Shown piece by piece: positions 13,733 through 15,751 of a DNA stretch of 15,751 nucleotides. The notes under the pieces were generated by a model. The model saw nothing but the letters and a program-made list of their open reading frames with translations, was not told the origin of the DNA and made no database searches. The stretch lies in NCBI GenBank assembly GCA_019423725.1, contig JAHZAW010000036.1:1-15751 (forward strand). Reading direction: 5' to 3'. The position numbers were made by a program, and so were the translations under genes. This stretch comes from Clostridiales bacterium. Lineage in GTDB: Bacteria; Bacillota; Clostridia; Lachnospirales; Anaerotignaceae. Each line of letters starts with the position of its first letter. The stretch's first letter is position 1.

Positions 13733-14047
13733 ATGGATTATTCCTGTTTTTTGTTTACCAATAAGAAGTTAAAAGAAAAAGGACTGAAGAAGGCAGTCGT
13801 ATTTGTCCATAGTAATTTTCAATTTGAAGTATGGCTTTCTGGATATAACAGGAACTATCAGTCCAAGTATTATGATTTGTTAAAAGGGAAAAATATACCT
13901 TTTGAGTTAACCGACAATCCTAAACGGAAAGATTATATTTTACGTGTTACATTAGAGGAATCCGTTGATCTCTCGGATGGAAGTCTTCTGATCAAGGAAA
14001 TAAAAAGCATCTCAAACGAATTGCTGATGTTCGTTGATACATTGTAA
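13733..14047 (+). pseudogene. DUF7000-like protein, N-terminal part missing
   Basis: A 104-residue open frame. It begins MDYSCFLF and continues with a beta-rich stretch (KKAVVFVHSNFQFEVWLSGYN, about residues 19-39), followed by a C-terminal helix ending LLMFVDTL. This resembles the C-terminal half of DUF7000-type proteins (usually about 170-180 residues), in which a similar GYMDxxYF segment lies mid-protein. The in-frame codons upstream are stops (TAG two codons before Gly-Met), and there is no ribosome binding site, so roughly the first 65-70 residues are lost. An extended -10-like TGATAAAAT (13715-13723) lies only ten bases upstream of the ATG. Function of the family is unknown. A short leaderless gene is the alternative reading. 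Confidence 0.55.
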
Positions 14048-14261
14048 CTTTTATTCGTTAAAATAATAGTTACGGGAAACTGCCTGAATAGATGGGGAGT
14101 GTTCAGGCGGGGTGAAAATGAAATAGAACATACCTGTGCCTTAGCTGTGTTATATCAAAAAATAAAACATATGGAGAATGCGAGGATTTTATTTGTTCCT
14201 TGTTTCATTTTTTGGAATCAAGTGTTAAATACATTATTTTAGTTTACAGGAGAAAATAAGA
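14048..14261. other. AT-rich spacer with one hairpin, no supported gene
   Basis: This stretch contains the inverted repeat CTGCCTGAA (14080-14088) / TTCAGGCGG (14102-14110), nine pairs with one G-U and a 13-base loop, followed by A-rich rather than T-rich sequence. A weak -35-like TTGGAA precedes the HEAT gene but no good -10 accompanies it. I find no gene here; a 23-codon open frame starting at the ATG of ATATGGAG has no ribosome binding site. Confidence 0.5.
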
Positions 14262-14786
14262 ATGACTATTATAGAAATAATAAATGACAAATCATTAAAA
14301 CGTTTTGAAAAGAGAAAGTCTATTGTTACAGCAATTGTCAGTAAAGAAGTTGATTGTTCAATAATTTTAGAAACGTGCCAATCTTTGCCCGAAAAAAAGT
14401 GTTCGCTTTTGCTCGAAGCTATTGAAGAGGTAAGTCGATCCAAAGATTTTACTTTGGGAGCAGATTATCTGGAGTTAGCAAAAAAATATATTTTATCTTT
14501 AGATAATTCATGTAAAAGGGAAGCTTCCAGAATTGTAGGAAATCTTGCAGACAAATTTCCGACTAAACTTGATGATGCTATAATTGCTTTATTGCAAAAT
14601 ACAGATAATGAGGGGACAGTAATTAGATGGGCAAGTGCTTATGCATTATCACGTATTATAGTTATTCCCCGATATGCAAAGAGTTCTTTATTTGACCGGA
14701 TTTCAGATTTATGTGCAAAAGAAGAAGAAAATGGGGTGAAAAATCAGTACATTAAAGCATTAAAAAAGGCAGAAAAGCTTAGATGA
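14262..14786 (+). CDS. HEAT-repeat protein of unknown function
   Basis: A 174-residue, almost entirely helical protein with no signal peptide or membrane segment. At least three helix-pair repeats are visible, at about residues 34-60 (ILETCQSLPEKKCSLLLEAIEEV), 80-113 (REASRIVGNLADKFPTKLDDAIIALL) and 116-136 (GTVIRWASAYALSRIIV). The C-terminal segment NGVKNQYIKALKKAEK matches a family of small HEAT-repeat proteins I recognise from Clostridia. Such proteins usually mediate protein binding; no specific partner is known to me. AGGAG upstream supports the ATG at 14262. Codon use is markedly more A/T-rich than in the ribosomal genes. It lies within the candidate rpsI-associated remnant. Confidence 0.78.
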   Translation: MTIIEIINDKSLKRFEKRKSIVTAIVSKEVDCSIILETCQSLPEKKCSLLLEAIEEVSRSKDFTLGADYLELAKKYILSLDNSCKREASRIVGNLADKFPTKLDDAIIALLQNTDNEGTVIRWASAYALSRIIVIPRYAKSSLFDRISDLCAKEEENGVKNQYIKALKKAEKLR

Positions 14787-14975
14787 TTTTATTGTAGATA
14801 ATATTTCGAATGAGATCACAGCGTCAATCCTACATAAAAAGAATTATCTGTTCTGAGATTTACCTGTCCACATGTATTGGTGGAATATCCTGATTATGCT
14901 TAGTGTTAGAATTGATGGAAATAATGTTTGGATGATAAGAGAAGTGTCCTCAATCGTGCTGGGGCGTCCGTGGTT

Positions 14976-15035
14976 TGTAACGCGTCTGCAACAAATCCTC
15001 GTGTAACCCGGGATTTTCGCACTGTTTTCGGTTAC
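14976..15035. repeat. GTAAC-type short repeats beside the right rpsI-end copy
   Basis: TGTAACGCG (14976-14984) and TGTAACCCG (15002-15010) are direct near-repeats 26 bases apart, and CGGTTAC (15029-15035) is the same motif inverted, ending against the 13-bp repeat at 15036. Clustered short repeats next to a core site resemble arm-type integrase sites, but the motif is short and the reading is inference. Confidence 0.35.
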
Positions 15036-15048
15036 CAAAACGTTAATC
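15036..15048 (+). repeat. Right copy of 13-bp rpsI-end repeat (candidate att)
   Basis: Exact copy of CAAAACGTTAATC from 13602-13614, including the bases that encode the terminal Lys-Arg and stop of S9. It is followed 20 nt later by a strong terminator, as expected for the original downstream flank of rpsI. Confidence 0.5.
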
Positions 15049-15067
15049 TTAGTTATCCAAGAATATC

Positions 15068-15103
15068 ATCCCGAAGATCAGAAATGGTCTTCGGGATTTT
15101 TTT
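15068..15103 (+). terminator. Rho-independent terminator, possibly the ancestral rpsI terminator
   Basis: ATCCCGAAGATC (15068-15079) pairs with GGTCTTCGGGAT (15086-15097), 12 pairs with one G-U, loop AGAAAT, running into seven T residues (15097-15103). No plus-strand gene ends just before it; the nearest, the HEAT protein, stops 281 bases upstream. This fits a terminator displaced from rpsI by an insertion. Confidence 0.9.
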
Positions 15104-15217
15104 ACTTTCAGTCACTGTTTTATCAGCCATTGTGTGCTATAATTTGCAGATAATTAAAAATTCATCTTTTTTATATGGTTTTACAGTCAGTATTAATATA
15201 GAATTTAAAAGAAATCA

Positions 15218-15260
15218 AAGCTCCCACCGCCAGCTTTATTATCTGGAACGGTGGGAGCTT
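15218..15260 (-). terminator. Terminator hairpin of the minus-strand glycoside hydrolase gene
   Basis: AAGCTCCCACCG (15218-15229) and CGGTGGGAGCTT (15249-15260) are perfect 12-base complements, with an inner CCAG/CTGG. On the minus strand the stem is followed by a T-rich run (complement of the A-rich bases 15204-15219). It lies 52 nt past the stop of the minus-strand gene. On the plus strand only ATTTTC follows, so it may work weakly both ways. Confidence 0.8.
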
Positions 15261-15312
15261 ATTTTCATATATTCAGAAATTTTAAAATTTGATCAGTGCC
15301 GGAAAGAATATA

Positions 15313-15751
15313 TCAATTTAGAGTATATTTATGAAAACTATCCAGCAGTTCTTTTACCACAAAACATGGACCATCAGCTGGGTCAAGACCAGCATCAACG
15401 ACTGTAGCATTGGCCCATTGTGACTCAGACGCTTCCCTCAGCAGGAGGTGTTTACCGTCATTATAAAGCTCACAGTAACACCAGCCGAGGTCCTTTTCTT
15501 TAAAAAGTTCCAGCATTGTATCCTGGTATGCAGCCACAATATTAACATCCCAATAAGCAAAGGCAAATATTCCAAACTCTCCGACCATAAATCCTACGTT
15601 ATGCCTCTGAGCTGTATCCTGATAGGGTTTGATGGCGTTATTGTAAATATCTTCGCCTGTGAGAACAGTATTGGCGGTGTTGCTGTAGCTGCCATCTCCG
15701 TTGATGACAATGGGGAGAGGCTCAGGGTCCTCCTCAGTGTCACTGCTGAAC
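15313..15751 (-). CDS. Glycoside hydrolase, GH5-like, C-terminal part (5' end outside window)
   Basis: The minus-strand open frame runs to the right edge with no start in context, so the visible 145 residues are the C-terminal end of a longer protein. The key segment is NVGFMVGEFGIFAF, where the Glu of GEFG (codon 15577-15579) occupies the position of the catalytic nucleophile in GH5 (clan A) enzymes. It is followed by a helix (VNIVAAYQDTMLELFKEK) and GWCYCELYND, matching the last beta-strand and helix of such barrels. An acidic Pro-rich piece (DTEEDPEPLP) precedes. The chain ends shortly after the catalytic domain with no carbohydrate-binding module or dockerin on the C-terminal side. Likely a beta-glucan/cellulose-type endo-hydrolase; the exact substrate cannot be told. 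Confidence 0.72.
   Translation of the reverse strand, partial: FSSDTEEDPEPLPIVINGDGSYSNTANTVLTGEDIYNNAIKPYQDTAQRHNVGFMVGEFGIFAFAYWDVNIVAAYQDTMLELFKEKDLGWCYCELYNDGKHLLLREASESQWANATVVDAGLDPADGPCFVVKELLDSFHKYTLN

Larger units (their letters stand above)
14787..15067. other. Non-coding or degenerate stretch left of the second rpsI-end repeat
   Basis: No gene is supported here. Short open frames exist (36 codons from 14896 to 15006, a longer one running into the terminator at 15068) but none has a ribosome binding site, a recognisable domain, or limits respecting the terminator. The distal part is locally more G/C-rich and carries GTAAC-type repeats (see 14976-15035). It may be the decayed right end of an integrated element. 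Confidence 0.45.

Noticed and set aside
14896..15006. 36-codon plus-strand open frame
   Set aside because: No ribosome binding site and no resemblance that I can name; possibly a fossil, but not supportable.
14844..15038. 64-codon minus-strand open frame
   Set aside because: No ribosome binding site or family resemblance; composition is what a random frame in this stretch would give.
15135..15143. Extended -10-like TGCTATAAT that could start a short RNA ending at the 15218-15260 hairpin
   Set aside because: The -35 position is poor, and the plus-strand hairpin is followed only by ATTTTC; the hairpin is better explained as the minus-strand gene's terminator.
14928..15407. 159-codon plus-strand open frame
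   Set aside because: It reads straight through a strong terminator (15068-15103) and the 15218-15260 hairpin, overlaps the minus-strand GH5-like gene, has no ribosome binding site and no recognisable domain.
1..15751. CRISPR array, tRNA or rRNA genes, insertion sequence with transposase
   Set aside because: No regular repeat-spacer pattern, no cloverleaf-like or rRNA segment, and no transposase-like frame could be seen on either strand.

Overview
The window is a ribosomal-protein chromosomal locus from a Gram-positive Firmicute, most likely a member of Lachnospiraceae (Butyrivibrio/Pseudobutyrivibrio/Roseburia-like). The evidence for this is the spc-alpha-ECF-truA-rplM-rpsI gene order, the strong AGGAGG-type ribosome binding sites, a KOW-domain L14e-like protein between map and infA, a C-minus-type S4, a long L17, and a partial GH5-type glycoside hydrolase at the right edge. 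Genus assignment is inference.

Region 1 (1-5890, plus strand) is the distal spc operon: rpsH (5' end outside the window), rplF, rplR, rpsE, rpmD, rplO, secY, adk, map, a KOW RNA-binding protein, infA and rpmJ. It supplies ribosome assembly, the SecY translocon, adenylate balance, N-terminal Met removal and translation initiation. Region 2 (5891-9237) is the alpha operon: a structured spacer with a possible pseudoknot, an extended -10 promoter, then rpsM, rpsK, rpsD, rpoA and rplQ, ending in a strong terminator. Region 3 (9238-12626) holds ecfA1, ecfA2, ecfT and truA: the shared energising module of ECF vitamin transporters plus a tRNA pseudouridine synthase. Its codon use (many AGG and ATA codons) differs sharply from that of the ribosomal genes. 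Region 4 (12627-13690) is rplM-rpsI with its own consensus promoter, a leader hairpin (probable L13 leader) and a terminator.

Region 5 (13602-15048) is the least ordinary part. The last bases of rpsI with its stop codon (13-bp core, 17 of 20 positions) recur at 15036-15048. The second copy is again followed within 20 nt by a strong terminator that looks like the original rpsI terminator. Between the two copies lie an AT-rich stretch, an N-terminally truncated DUF7000-like gene, an intact HEAT-repeat protein, and GTAAC-type short repeats next to the right-hand copy. I read this as a decayed integrative element, or what is left of one, inserted at the 3' end of rpsI. No integrase is present, so this stays a hypothesis.

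Region 6 (15104-15751) has a convergent minus-strand gene, the C-terminal part of a GH5-like glycoside hydrolase, with its own terminator hairpin. Apart from the candidate rpsI-linked island and several structured intercistronic spacers, the locus is conventional.
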